Numbered from the stretch's first letter, positions 61,401 through 63,996 are shown. The stretch: 64,000 nucleotides of DNA from Psococerastis gibbosa (GCA_963971405.1 OZ020490.1:23585464-23649463); one strand, 5' to 3'. Numbers and translations are program-made. Notes: generated by a model from the letters alone, not told the origin.

Positions 61401-63996
61401 TGATACCGAAAATAAAGAATGCAATCAAGCTAGCTTAAAGATTGACAACGTAAACAAAGAAATTAAGCAAGCTAGTTTAAAGTTTGACCACGTAAAGAAA
61501 GAAAGGGATCAAGCTAGTTTAAAGATTGAAAACGTAAAGAAAGAGAGTAATCAAGCTAGTTTGAAGATTGACAACTTAAAGAATAAAAGTGTAAATAAAA
61601 ATTCGAGCAATATTGTAAGTGATGTGCAAACCAAAAAGCAAGTAGGGCATGTTAGTATAGGTCCCCAAATTAATGGAAAACTCCTATCCGTTCCTGAGAA
61701 GAAACCTAGTGATGATAAAGTAACGAAAAACCCGACTGTGACCCAAAAAATTGAGACTGATAAAAAACCAATTGTAAAGTTAGTTAATAAAATTGAAAGC
61801 ACTCCCAAAGAGCCTTCTACCTTAGTTCGGCCCGATCCCTTTGCTAGTGAGATGCCAGTCTTGGATAAGGCTATAATTAAACCGGCCTTCATGTCTAGAC
61901 TTGAGCTTAAGGCAACGCCTAAAAAAGCCCAAGATATTACTGTAGTTGAACCTCGTGGCAAACCGTTAGTTAAACCGCTTCCTACTTTTCAACAAGAGCC
62001 TCGATCCTGTGTACTGCCAAAACTAATTTATAATAAAGAAATTGATACTTCAAAACCTCTGGAAATGGCTAAACCTGGCGAAAAGTTTTTGCTCAATCCC
62101 ATATCAGGAAAATTAGAAGCTGTGTCTGAGTCCCCTGAGAAGGAGGAAGACATCAACAAACAGGATATTCTTCCTAAAAGTATTAATGATACCTTTTCTA
62201 GCGCAAAATCAAGCGTCCAACAGTTAAAAACTTTCAGAAAGGATAAGTCACACTCTGCTAAACATAGTTCTAAAGGAAACTCGTCTGTTACCATAACGAC
62301 GTTGCCAAAAAAAGAGAAGCTATCACCTAAATTAGAAGCGAATGTATCCATTGAAATAATGGCAGCTGAGAAAAATAATGCTAGCGAATATGATTTTGAA
62401 AGTTCTAGCCCGCCTAATAGAATCATGTCCTTGCAGGAGTATACTCAGTCTGAGATCTATAAATCGAAATTCTCAAATGTTAATGGGAAGGGATCCATGA
62501 ATTTGAAAGACTTTCGAAATCCGGTTGTTAGCGTTAACGGCAGACATGGACAAACTCAGAAAAATGGTGAGTCAACCCCTAAAAAGAAAGTGGTTCCATT
62601 GTTGCACAGAATTAACATGGAGAAGAAAGGTAGTGGAGTGAAGACTGTGGATGGGAAAAAAAAAGATAGTCCCCCACCAAGAATTATTAATATCCAAACT
62701 CCTCCTGAAGTGAAGGGGAAATTGTCTCCGCCAAAGCCAATCAAAATTGAAAACAAAGGGGGAGAATATAGTATCAAAAAACCATCAAGCGAAAGCATGA
62801 AGCCTAAACGAAGCGAGGACAAAATACCGAAGGCATGCGAAGGAAAGACTCTTGAAAATTCTGAGTTGCTGAGAAATCTGCTGAAAAGGAAAGATTCTTT
62901 TAATTCGCCGCTGACGAAGCAACATAAACATGAGGCCAAAAAGCCCAAGTTATCCCCTGGAACTCCACTCAAGCCTGCAATACCTACATCAACTCCGGTG
63001 GATTTATCCAAAAGTGACATTCCCCCGCCAGTGGCTGCTAAGTCTCCGTTGGAGAAGCTTATTGAAGTAACTAAGAATCCGTTGGAAAATCTAATGGATA
63101 TGGCAAAGAAGCAGGGTGACAAGAAGGACCCGAATGGCATGTTGGAAATGCTCATCTCAGTTGCTCAAAAACAAAGTATTGAGCCATTGCTCAAAGTTCC
63201 CACTTACACTCCTAGTAATGGAGGCTCCAGTCCAACGATTACCCCTAACTCAATTAATCAAGCTCTACAATTTTTTCAAAAATTAAGCTCTGAAATGGAT
63301 ATGCGAAGTCAGACTGAGTCCCAACTGCCGAAGACGCCTATTAATCCTATGACTTTCCTAACCTACAATCAATATTACCAGCAAAATATTGAATTTGTTC
63401 GAATGATCAAAAGACAGCAAGCAGCGGTAGCAAATATGAACTCTGAAGTACCTGCTAAGATTCCGAAACTGTCACCTGGCAAGGAATCGATAAAGTCGCC
63501 AACCATAGATGACATGAGAAAGGTCGAAAAGACACTTTCGAAAATTCAGCAACAGGCTGAGATTCAAAGTAGACTGGCAGCTGCGTCACAAAACTTTAGG
63601 AGCATGCCCAATCTTTTGCCATACTACAGTCAGCCCGGTTCACCGTTTCGTCCGCCGATGGGTTCACCCGGTCAATCACTTTTCAAGTCTAGTCAGTTGT
63701 CGCCGGAACGGAAATCTCCGACGGAGCAGCAGCAACATCCGATGTTTGCAACACCGCATTTCAACGCAGGTTTGACGTCTGAAATGACTTTTAATCAGAT
63801 GTTCCAGAATTATCTAACGGAGCAGACCAAAATGAATAAGAGATCTCCGGGTGAATCGAAACTAAGTCCGCCTCTCCCCGAGGGGGTGCCTACTCCCCAT
63901 CCGAAATCGTTCCCACCCCAAAATGCTACTTCCTCTAAACCTCCCGTAGAAATTGCAAATACCTTCCCTGTTCCAACTGTACCCGCTAAAACATAA
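18463..63996 (+). CDS. Psc: Polycomb-group RING finger protein, Psc/Su(z)2 class (six coding exons)
   Basis: Spliced gene: 18463-18589, 30022-30222, 31005-31098, 54493-54736, 56962-57042, 61096-63996. The exons sum to 3648 nt, giving 1215 residues plus TAA, with compatible phases (1, 1, 2, 0, 0) and GT/AG at every junction. The protein has a C3HC4 RING with C23, C26, C39, H41, C44, C47, C58 and C61, a Ser/Glu-rich linker (about 110-190), a RAWUL ubiquitin-like domain (about 193-262) and a disordered basic tail (about 265-1215). RING plus RAWUL defines PCGF proteins, which pair with Sce/RING1 in nuclear PRC1 for H2A ubiquitination and chromatin compaction. The very long tail is seen in Drosophila Psc (about 1600 aa) and Su(z)2, not in vertebrate BMI1 or MEL18 (about 330 aa). 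Psc and Su(z)2 arose by duplication in flies, so this may be co-orthologous to both. The spliced model is inferred from sequence, not from transcripts. Confidence 0.87.
18973..19600. mobile_element. Palindromic TIR element with nested SINE
   Basis: Left arm GCAGCCCTATTGTGGCGATT, right arm AATCGCCATAATAGGGCTGC. The sub-terminal arms share GCGCGGGAAATTCAAATT. The family B SINE at 19199-19395 sits in the centre. Confidence 0.75.
19199..19395 (+). mobile_element. tRNA-Glu-like SINE (family B), copy 1
   Basis: The head is tRNA-like: A box TAGAGTAGTGG at 19210-19220 and B box GGTTCGAGTCC at 19253-19263, with CTGACTTTCACCCGAAAGG between them, like the anticodon arm of tRNA-Glu(UUC). The body has CATGCTTCGGAGGGCATGTA and ends CTAACTCCGCTAGGTTGGCT plus AATAGACC and an A-run. 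It is inserted in a palindromic element. Confidence 0.85.
20225..20775 (-). pseudogene. LINE 3' fragment, C-terminal ORF2 remnant ('LYGSETW' family)
   Basis: The minus-strand frame 20322-20699 reads [47 protein letters not shown]..., the conserved region downstream of RT in widespread insect LINEs (often annotated endonuclease-reverse transcriptase). A frameshift or stop near 20322 separates it from the last part, and the element ends in an AAGAAGAAG-type tail near 20225. The 5' part is missing. Confidence 0.85.
21150..21315 (-). mobile_element. SINE family A, copy 6
   Basis: Reverse-strand copy preceded by a long T-run (its A-tail on the other strand) and next to a hairpin MITE at 21403. 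Confidence 0.75.
21403..21545. mobile_element. Hairpin MITE, perfect ~45-bp arms
   Basis: GGTGCCCATTCCA ... TGGAATACCCGCC with TAA on both flanks. The inner arms from ACGTACAACGTCAATGAAAA to GGTGGTAGCAGA are exactly repeated in reverse, around a ~25-nt loop. Confidence 0.8.
21945..22240 (+). repeat. (TAC)n-tailed LINE 3' fragment, copy 1
   Basis: Shares GAATCCAGCGGACCAGAGCA and the downstream GGTTCGGAATCCACTATAAT block with copies at 33625, 40765 and 57662. It ends in ACTACTACTACTAC. The tail and 5' truncation suggest a LINE 3' end; no RT motif remains. Confidence 0.75.
22880..23365. repeat. Decayed palindromic repeat related to 18973-19600
   Basis: Contains GATCATGGCGATTAATAAAA, inverted CAATTGTTTAAAATAAATGAA and a GCGGAAAATTCAAATTGTG block. 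Similarity to the element at 19 kb is partial, so the assignment is tentative. Confidence 0.4.
23519..23850. mobile_element. Possible decayed hairpin MITE
   Basis: Left end TTAA then GGCGGCTATTCCACTTGTCA; a weak partner, GACAAGTGGAAT, lies at about 23837-23848. The right boundary is uncertain. Confidence 0.4.
24180..24450 (+). other. GC-rich block in intron 1, function unknown
   Basis: A CpG- and G/C-rich segment (AGGGGCAGGGGAGGCGCCCC, GGTCCCGGGG) followed by a pyrimidine-rich part and GAGAGAGGGCGCGGATCG. It stands out from the AT-rich intron. It could be an internal promoter, an enhancer, a Polycomb response element or an unrecognised repeat. Confidence 0.35.
24926..25430 (+). repeat. Tandem array of ~212-243-bp units in intron 1
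   Basis: Units start at 24926, 25138 and 25381 (third partial) with AAGAGGATTAACGTGAGTTT (unit 1 has a 2-bp insertion, CG). Units 1 and 2 also share GCTATACAGTTTTTAT and GGGAACGACTGTC. Confidence 0.8.
25480..25700 (-). repeat. Family Y repeat, copy 2
   Basis: Contiguous version of the 8434-8830 blocks on the reverse strand, so copy 1 probably carries insertions. Confidence 0.6.
25825..26070 (-). pseudogene. LINE 3' fragment ('GRPRNRWKDELE' family), copy 2
   Basis: Minus-strand copy of the family seen at 8920-9186, with TTCTTCTTCTTC (the 3' tail) at 25828-25842. It encodes the [29 protein letters not shown] part. It sits directly beside another copy in the same orientation. Confidence 0.8.
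26097..26360 (-). pseudogene. LINE 3' fragment ('GRPRNRWKDELE' family), copy 3
   Basis: Second of two adjacent minus-strand copies; reads [32 protein letters not shown]. Both copies are followed by the same TTGCAYTAATAAGGGTT sequence, so the pair looks like a ~265-bp tandem duplication rather than two insertions. Confidence 0.8.
26700..27042. mobile_element. Palindromic MITE related to the TTAA family
   Basis: Ends GCACCCCAAAAT / ATTTTGGGGTGC. The inner arms TTATTAAAGATTTGGCTCAT and TACTTCATGCA resemble the TTAA MITE, but the termini differ. Flanks contain TTA on both sides. Confidence 0.65.
27223..28062 (+). repeat. Family X repeat, copy 2
   Basis: Near full-length, the same block order as copy 1, including CCACCTGACGTCACTGG and AAGGGGCAAGCGACCCCC. 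Confidence 0.75.
28063..28127. mobile_element. Miniature hairpin element, 65 bp
   Basis: GGCGGGGATTCCACCAACGT ... GACGTTGGTGAAATCCCCGCC: the same end design as the larger hairpin elements but almost no interior. It abuts the right end of the 27.2-28.06 kb repeat. Confidence 0.7.
28496..29364. mobile_element. TA-family TIR MITE, copy C, with nested hairpin element
   Basis: Inverted relative to A and B. It is 869 bp because a 384-bp element (28887-29270) is inserted in it. The left flank is CA rather than TA; the right flank is TA. Confidence 0.85.
28887..29270. mobile_element. Hairpin MITE nested in MITE copy C
   Basis: Ends GGCGCCCATTCCATTGACCG / CGGTCAATGGAATGGGCACC; long inverted arms include CAACAACGGTGACGTGGTAG and AGCAGACATTCAAGACTTA. 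It interrupts a sequence that is continuous in copies A, B and D, proving insertion. Confidence 0.85.
29845..29978 (+). repeat. LINE 3' end ('LYGSETW' family)
   Basis: 134 bp matching the last part of the 49560-49998 element, ending in AACTCAAAAAGAAGAAG. It is a strongly 5'-truncated copy located just upstream of Psc exon 2. Confidence 0.75.
30022..30222 (+). CDS. Psc: Psc coding exon 2: second half of RING finger
   Basis: Encodes residues 43-109. The acceptor is TATTTTTCAG ending at 30021 and the donor GTTAGT begins at 30223; both flanking introns are phase 1. The translation continues the RING with FCRSC (ligands C44, C47) and YCPIC (C58, C61), then a basic [20 protein letters not shown] stretch. 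The run [15 protein letters not shown] is typical of the region after the RING in BMI1, MEL18 and Psc, where it contributes to the RING1 interface. The exon ends in a basic helix-like segment ([14 protein letters not shown]). A tRNA-derived SINE begins 22 bp after the donor. Confidence 0.92.
30223..31004 (+). other. Psc: Psc intron 2 (0.78 kb)
   Basis: Phase 1 intron. It contains a SINE at 30245-30412 close to the donor; the remaining ~590 bp is unremarkable AT-rich sequence. Confidence 0.85.
30245..30412 (+). mobile_element. SINE family A, copy 2, beside the exon 2 donor
   Basis: Same body as copy 1; begins AGCGACTTTGGTGGCAAGGT, 22 bp after the end of Psc exon 2. Confidence 0.8.
31005..31098 (+). 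CDS. Psc: Psc coding exon 3: linker
   Basis: Short exon for residues 110-141. The acceptor CTTTCTTTCCAG ends at 31004 and the donor GTAAGT begins at 31099, splitting codon 141 after two bases. It reads [30 protein letters not shown], an acidic/serine linker between RING and RAWUL. The segment [16 protein letters not shown] parallels the 'D.ISLS.E' stretch found at this place in PCGF2/4 proteins. Phase continuity with exons 2 and 4 and clean splice consensus support it despite its small size. Confidence 0.85.
31160..31337. mobile_element. Short TIR element in intron 3
   Basis: CAGAAGCCTGATCGAAGCGA ... TCGCCTCGATCAGGCTGCTG, a ~180-bp element with arms of ~45 bp and an AT-rich centre, 60 bp after Psc exon 3. 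Confidence 0.65.
31340..32265. other. Intron 3, nothing recognised
   Basis: AT-rich. CGACCGGTTTCGGGTCACGA near 31469 resembles sequences common near retroelement ends but is too short to assign. Confidence 0.45.
32270..32654. mobile_element. TTAA-flanked palindromic MITE, copy 2
   Basis: 385 bp with TTAA at 32266-32269 and 32655-32658; very similar to copy 1 including arms ATTAACTAAGCATGTTATTA. Confidence 0.87.
33292..33455 (-). mobile_element. SINE family A, copy 3
   Basis: Reverse-strand copy from GGTTAATCGCGTACAAACAA to GCCACCGAAGTCGCT. Confidence 0.8.
33625..33870 (+). repeat. (TAC)n LINE 3' fragment, copy 2
   Basis: Diverged copy of the 21945 family with a ~50-bp extra segment near 33725-33775; it lacks the TAC tail. 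Confidence 0.65.
33871..34997. other. Intron 3, nothing recognised
   Basis: About 1.1 kb of AT-rich DNA with no gene or clear repeat. Confidence 0.45.
34998..35235 (+). repeat. Family X repeat, 3' part
   Basis: Holds only the TTCATC..CCGAGTAGTTTGCC, ATTTCGTAAAAACC and CCTGGGACCTCAAAACGTG blocks. Confidence 0.7.
35588..36976 (-). mobile_element. 5'-truncated CR1/Jockey-type LINE
   Basis: Non-LTR retrotransposon fragment on the minus strand. It starts abruptly before reverse-transcriptase motif A (5' truncation, typical of target-primed insertion), carries a 402-codon RT ORF, a ~180-bp 3' UTR, and ends in a short (TTTCA)n microsatellite tail at about 35588-35605. The 3' UTR resembles 42675-42770 and 46922-46970, which appear to be other 3' ends of the same or a related family. 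Confidence 0.85.
35768..36976 (-). CDS. LINE reverse transcriptase, C-terminal part (402 aa)
   Basis: The translation shows RT motif A ([14 protein letters not shown]), the region GSVLGPLIF with AVPAGS in place of the usual GVPQGS, and the catalytic box FADDVQIY. Downstream are the thumb and the C-terminal domain ending FLGNVVCE, then a stop. The endonuclease domain and early RT motifs are missing because the copy is 5'-truncated, so the initial Met is internal to the original protein. The frame is otherwise uninterrupted, suggesting a fairly young insertion. The LDYSAAF and WFESYLRGR motifs favour the CR1/L2/Jockey group; the exact clade is uncertain. It lies in Psc intron 3, antisense to the gene. 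Confidence 0.88.
   Translation of the reverse strand: MHSTTTALLKITNDIQQAMDDTMLTILVLIDYSAAFNSVDFEIILTILKHQFNFSVEACAWFESYLRGRKQRVQIGREYSDWESLERAVPAGSVLGPLIFTMYIQSLSKIIKGRFKYHCFADDVQIYIHCKPDDLAKTVNDVSQQLQELAKWAQSHALIINPQKTQVIVLGSKRLLNGVDILTAPLVQLNGVPIPYSPQVKNLGVIFDQYMSWEAQIKNTCKKVNGTIHAMYRLKNMLDVRVRQTLIQTIILPIFDYADVLYGGLNETLNYKLQLRMNACIRYIFSLKKDCHITPYYNKIGWLKARERREKHALLYLFKILHTKNPSYLSSLFSYLSDYHNFNTRASNKLSIPNHRTNNYNHSFVVNTSKLWNSLTDETRTESSLGRFKAACHQFLGNVVCE
37030..37135 (-). repeat. Inverse copy of the 41760-41870 repeat
   Basis: CAATGACAGAACTACCTGAT TCTGACGATAAC..TTGTTGATTACTTG on this strand; adjacent to the truncated LINE. Confidence 0.6.
37750..37875 (+). repeat. Family Y repeat, copy 3 (partial)
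   Basis: GGCCACTTAGGGTTGACATC GAGATCGTAAGCC .. AAAAATTCATACGGAAACAA TG. Confidence 0.5.
37876..39045. other. Intron 3, nothing recognised
   Basis: Contains a pyrimidine-rich CTCTCTCTCACTCTC stretch at about 38485-38500; short ORFs only. Confidence 0.45.
39046..39335 (-). pseudogene. LINE C-terminal fragment with (GTAA)n tail
   Basis: The minus strand reads [48 protein letters not shown], then a stop and a GTAAGTAAGTA tail at 39045. A second copy at 41494-41655 shares the MDAEHL...[14 protein letters not shown] pattern, showing a repeated protein-coding element rather than a host gene. Confidence 0.65.
39965..40165 (-). pseudogene. LINE 3' fragment, minus copy of the 2640-2886 family
   Basis: Begins with CTTCTTCTTC at 39968 (the reverse of the tail) and reads in reverse [34 protein letters not shown]. 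It is a C-terminal remnant with stops. Confidence 0.75.
40765..41005 (+). repeat. (TAC)n LINE 3' fragment, copy 3
   Basis: Near-identical to 21945-22140 and extends through GTGGCCTGGGACTGTGTC to CATACTACTACTAC. Confidence 0.75.
41050..41655 (-). pseudogene. LINE C-terminal fragment, interrupted, with (GTAA)n tail
   Basis: The tail (GTAAGTAAGTAA) lies at 41050-41066 and the C-terminal remnant at 41494-41655 (HRRMDAEHL...[10 protein letters not shown] in reverse). The ~370 bp between, including a TA microsatellite and a G-tract element, seems to be a later insertion. Confidence 0.55.
41760..41870 (+). repeat. Repeat shared in inverse with 37030-37135
   Basis: GTACAAAGTAAAATCGTCAA..AATCAGGTAGTTCTGTCATT GTGTCATTG is found in reverse just beyond the 5' end of the LINE copy at 35588-36976. 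Confidence 0.6.
42090..42512 (+). repeat. 146-bp direct repeat, 277 bp apart
   Basis: 42090-42235 recurs at 42367-42512 almost unchanged (CCAATTGCGTTTCTTTGGGT .. AGCAAATCGCAT). The spacer has a G12 tract. Confidence 0.85.
42675..42775 (-). repeat. CR1-like LINE 3' end fragment
   Basis: AAGAAAGAAAGTAAATTGTC followed by TTTATTTTCCATATAGGCGA resembles the 3' UTR of the LINE at 35588 (tail first on this strand). Confidence 0.55.
42845..43019. mobile_element. G/C-tract MITE, 'GGCCGTAGCCAG' group, copy 1
   Basis: TIRs GGCCGTAGCCAGG / CCTGGCTACGGCC, with T and G runs just inside each TIR. Confidence 0.75.
43512..43763 (+). repeat. 129-bp tandem duplication
   Basis: ACACCCTCTTCAGCTCTGTA... repeats at 43641 with one or two differences, suggesting a very recent event. 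Confidence 0.9.
44142..44488. repeat. Inverted-repeat-bounded segment (~347 bp)
   Basis: Ends GATATCGCCTATTCCGAGTC / GACTCGAAAAAGGCGATAT continue as AAAGGGAAGTAACT and its complement (about 36 bp). The interior is AT-rich with no ORF. An 88-codon + strand ORF (43850-44116) lies just outside and is of unknown nature. Confidence 0.55.
44596..44757 (+). mobile_element. SINE family A, diverged copy 8
   Basis: Same subfamily as 3458-3600, ending TGTATGCGAATAATCTTT plus an A-run. Confidence 0.7.
44760..45840. other. Intron 3, nothing recognised
   Basis: AT-rich; ORFs on both strands (44778-45131, 44844-45071) overlap each other and show no known domain. Confidence 0.45.
45841..45915 (+). repeat. 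hAT-like terminal fragment with G tract
   Basis: CAGTGGTTCTCAAAGTGGGG TGCGCGCCATACGG followed by a ~17-G run. Confidence 0.5.
46190..46378 (-). mobile_element. SINE family B, copy 4
   Basis: Reverse-strand, near full-length but diverged; the head includes CTGACTTTCACCTGAAAGGT (complement) and the body GCATGTATAGCAAGCGGTCC. Confidence 0.8.
46922..46975 (-). repeat. CR1-like LINE 3' end fragment
   Basis: GAAAGAAAGAAAGAAAATTG then TCTTCATTTGCCATATGGGC, parallel to 42675-42775 and 35588-35640. Confidence 0.5.
46980..47855. other. Intron 3 with C-rich and G-rich tracts
   Basis: 47250-47400 is C-rich (runs of CCCCCCCTCCCCCTCTCCC type) and 47538-47553 is a G tract. The resulting Pro-rich ORF is a composition artefact. 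Confidence 0.5.
47856..48089. mobile_element. G/C-tract MITE, 'GGCCGTGCCCAG' group, copy 3
   Basis: GGCCGTGCCATGG ... CCCCCCTGGGCACGG; the interior is inverted relative to copy 1 (ATTCTTCAAACAATATAGGT). Confidence 0.65.
48100..49120. other. Intron 3, nothing recognised
   Basis: AT-rich, with one hAT-like end and A-runs; no supported gene. Confidence 0.45.
48695..48746 (-). repeat. hAT-like terminal fragment
   Basis: The right-end sequence TACCATTGGAGAGCCACTG is the reverse of CAGTGGCTCTCCAATGG. Confidence 0.45.
49125..49276. mobile_element. G/C-tract MITE related to the above
   Basis: AGCGGATCCAGCGGAAAATT ... C tract then CTGGAGACGCC, with an A13 run in the centre. It is analogous in design; homology to the other groups is uncertain. 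Confidence 0.5.
49430..49460 (+). repeat. (ATT)n microsatellite
   Basis: About ten ATT triplets in intron 3. Confidence 0.85.
49560..49998 (+). pseudogene. LINE 3' fragment ('LYGSETW' family), broken
   Basis: Same family as the fragment at 20225-20775, opposite orientation. It reads [18 protein letters not shown], then the [12 protein letters not shown] region (decayed) in shifted frames, and ends with the shared tail ending ATTGTAACTCAAGAAG. Several frameshifts are visible. Confidence 0.8.
50005..50440. other. Intron 3, moderately GC-rich block
   Basis: 50100-50370 is GC-richer than its flanks and has an 88-codon open frame without recognisable motifs; it could be a regulatory island or an old repeat. 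Confidence 0.35.
50440..50595. mobile_element. G/C-tract MITE, fragment
   Basis: GGAAGAAATTTTTTCGAAGG plus a G10 tract, GAGGTAACCTCAATATGTTT, ATTTCGGGG tract and CCCCCCTTTG. The interior matches 59160-59230. Confidence 0.55.
50978..51148 (-). mobile_element. SINE family A, copy 4
   Basis: Reverse-strand, full-length; it forms an inverted pair with the copy at 51466. Confidence 0.8.
51466..51630 (+). mobile_element. SINE family A, copy 5
   Basis: Forward copy with a few bp missing in the head; ends TTTAACCTTTT. Confidence 0.8.
51631..52546. other. Intron 3, nothing recognised
   Basis: About 0.9 kb of AT-rich DNA with no repeat match found. Confidence 0.45.
52547..52766. mobile_element. Hairpin MITE, ~90-bp arms
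   Basis: GGCGGCTATTCCATCGACGT ... TGGAATAGCCGCC. The arms contain GCATGACGTGGTAGCAGACA and its complement, plus an AT-rich centre. Confidence 0.85.
53278..53411. mobile_element. Hairpin MITE
   Basis: GGCGGGGTTTCCACATACGT ... ACGTATGTGGAAATC; the arms share TCAATGGTCAATGAGAAAT and GACGTGGTAGCAGA. Confidence 0.8.
53689..54191. mobile_element. TA-family TIR MITE, copy D
   Basis: About 503 bp, closest to copy B; the right TIR has a short deletion (AACACTGAAGACCCC). It ends 301 bp before Psc exon 4. CAAAGATGGCGG occurs at 54011-54022. Confidence 0.85.
54493..54736 (+). CDS. Psc: Psc coding exon 4: acidic linker and start of RAWUL domain
   Basis: Encodes the last base of codon 141 through residue 222. 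The acceptor TCTTCTTTACAG ends at 54492 and the donor GTGAGT begins at 54737. The first ~50 residues are Ser/Glu-rich ([14 protein letters not shown]) and probably flexible. The second part, [30 protein letters not shown], is the first half of a RAWUL domain: beta strand, the alpha helix '[14 protein letters not shown]', then the turn. RAWUL binds PHC/BCOR-type partners and mediates PcG assembly. The exon is GC-richer than its surroundings, as expected for coding DNA in an AT-rich genome. Confidence 0.92.
54824..54850 (+). repeat. hAT-like terminal fragment
   Basis: CAGTGGTTCCCAACCGGTGG TCCGCG, a typical hAT end, here without a visible partner. Confidence 0.5.
55273..55664. mobile_element. 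Palindromic TIR element, second copy (no SINE)
   Basis: The right end AAATCGCCATAATAGGGCTG and the interior (TTTGAATTTCCCGCGCATAT, TTAAAATGT..ATTAGTATTTCC) match 18973-19600; the left end is decayed. Confidence 0.65.
56145..56790 (-). repeat. Family X repeat, copy 4, with internal duplication
   Basis: Reverse-strand copy upstream of Psc exon 5. A ~97-bp segment (GCGGAGGGCCGCTTGCCCCT...) is tandemly duplicated at about 56507-56603 and 56604-56698. Confidence 0.75.
56962..57042 (+). CDS. Psc: Psc coding exon 5: middle of RAWUL domain
   Basis: 27 codons, residues 223-249, phase 0 at both ends. The acceptor is TTTCTTTTCAG ending at 56961 and the donor GTAAGC begins at 57043. It encodes [27 protein letters not shown], the strongly conserved core of RAWUL (compare the LMDIAYIYTWRR run in vertebrate PCGFs). 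The exon sits between two copies of the ACAG-microsatellite repeat and inside a local tandem duplication whose other unit lacks it. Confidence 0.92.
57080..57640 (-). repeat. Family X repeat, copy 5
   Basis: Reverse-strand copy starting ~38 bp after the exon 5 donor. Confidence 0.75.
57662..57857 (+). repeat. (TAC)n LINE 3' fragment, copy 4
   Basis: Starts AGCTGCAGATAACTTGGTCG and ends CATACTACTACTAC; 5'-truncated relative to copies 1 and 3. Confidence 0.75.
57915..58083. mobile_element. G/C-tract MITE, reverse fragment
   Basis: CCCCCCCC, then AATATTTGCAGCGTACACGA, ATTGAGATTTCCTCACCCCC and GTCTGGCTGCGGAC: the reverse of the 50440 and 59118 elements. Confidence 0.55.
58155..58212 (-). repeat. 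Family X repeat, 5' end fragment
   Basis: AAAGCATGTTCGAGTAAACT..CGGTCCGGTT on this strand equals the start of family X. Confidence 0.55.
58213..59117. other. Intron 5, little recognised
   Basis: Contains the 28-bp tandem duplication at 58678 and otherwise unassigned AT-rich DNA. Confidence 0.45.
58678..58733 (+). repeat. 28-bp tandem duplication
   Basis: GGTGTACTGTACATTCATTA TAGCGTT is repeated once with one change. Confidence 0.8.
59118..59262. mobile_element. G/C-tract MITE, 'GGCCGTAGCCAG' group, copy 2
   Basis: GGCCGTAGCCAGAAATGATT ... CCCCCCCCCTCTGGCGACGGCC. Confidence 0.7.
59288..59475 (+). repeat. Family X repeat, internally deleted
   Basis: Has the 5' end (GTCCGAGTTTACTCGAACAT) fused to the 3' part (GGTACCTCAAAACGTGTAAA) without the middle ~650 bp. 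Confidence 0.7.
59803..59996 (+). mobile_element. tRNA-Glu-like SINE (family B), copy 2
   Basis: Full-length copy: A box TAGTGTAGTGG, B box GATTCGAGTCC at 59858-59868, and the same body and 3' end as copy 1. Confidence 0.85.
59997..60624. other. Intron 5, nothing recognised
   Basis: AT-rich and unassigned. The final ~330 bp before exon 6 (60764-61095) is also unremarkable apart from the acceptor. Confidence 0.45.
60625..60763. mobile_element. G/C-tract MITE, same group, copy 3
   Basis: Shares AAATCTACTGTAAATTAATT, the TTATTTTGACCCACATCTAC block, a long C tract and CTGGATCAGTCCCTG. Confidence 0.65.
61096..63996 (+). CDS. Psc: Psc coding exon 6: end of RAWUL and long disordered C-terminal tail
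   Basis: Encodes residues 250-1215 and the TAA at 63994-63996. The acceptor TTTATTCTTTGCAG ends at 61095. The first residues, [11 protein letters not shown], complete the last RAWUL strand; the rest is one open frame of about 950 low-complexity residues rich in Lys, Ser, Pro and Glu. Visible features are five tandem 14-residue repeats (61384-61593), many SP/TP sites, a PVDLS motif (62995-63009, residues 883-887), and two less disordered islands with aromatic residues (about 692-708 and 1001-1024). In Drosophila Psc the equivalent basic tail is responsible for chromatin compaction and remodelling inhibition; the same role here is inferred. The ORFs on the opposite strand in this span are shadows. 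Confidence 0.92.
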   Translation: MAPMRLFYQLYHIEHVKVSTLPEVKSETTKPLTTIVECQEDIPTPMTVEKPFIVPDLVKDDTIIKKELSAPCATFEKVDTTKDVKNLADIDKKERHQTCLKIDTENKECNQASLKIDNVNKEIKQASLKFDHVKKERDQASLKIENVKKESNQASLKIDNLKNKSVNKNSSNIVSDVQTKKQVGHVSIGPQINGKLLSVPEKKPSDDKVTKNPTVTQKIETDKKPIVKLVNKIESTPKEPSTLVRPDPFASEMPVLDKAIIKPAFMSRLELKATPKKAQDITVVEPRGKPLVKPLPTFQQEPRSCVLPKLIYNKEIDTSKPLEMAKPGEKFLLNPISGKLEAVSESPEKEEDINKQDILPKSINDTFSSAKSSVQQLKTFRKDKSHSAKHSSKGNSSVTITTLPKKEKLSPKLEANVSIEIMAAEKNNASEYDFESSSPPNRIMSLQEYTQSEIYKSKFSNVNGKGSMNLKDFRNPVVSVNGRHGQTQKNGESTPKKKVVPLLHRINMEKKGSGVKTVDGKKKDSPPPRIINIQTPPEVKGKLSPPKPIKIENKGGEYSIKKPSSESMKPKRSEDKIPKACEGKTLENSELLRNLLKRKDSFNSPLTKQHKHEAKKPKLSPGTPLKPAIPTSTPVDLSKSDIPPPVAAKSPLEKLIEVTKNPLENLMDMAKKQGDKKDPNGMLEMLISVAQKQSIEPLLKVPTYTPSNGGSSPTITPNSINQALQFFQKLSSEMDMRSQTESQLPKTPINPMTFLTYNQYYQQNIEFVRMIKRQQAAVANMNSEVPAKIPKLSPGKESIKSPTIDDMRKVEKTLSKIQQQAEIQSRLAAASQNFRSMPNLLPYYSQPGSPFRPPMGSPGQSLFKSSQLSPERKSPTEQQQHPMFATPHFNAGLTSEMTFNQMFQNYLTEQTKMNKRSPGESKLSPPLPEGVPTPHPKSFPPQNATSSKPPVEIANTFPVPTVPAKT
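61384..61593 (+). repeat. Psc: Coding minisatellite, five 42-bp units
   Basis: In-frame units at 61384, 61426, 61468, 61510 and 61552 encode variants of [14 protein letters not shown] (14 residues). Because the unit length is a multiple of three, copy-number changes keep the frame. The predicted product is charged and possibly helical. Confidence 0.92.

Noticed and set aside
62556-63155. 199-codon - strand ORF inside Psc exon 6 (also 61551-61961 and 62028-62426)
   Set aside because: Antisense shadows caused by the codon bias of the lysine/serine-rich coding strand.
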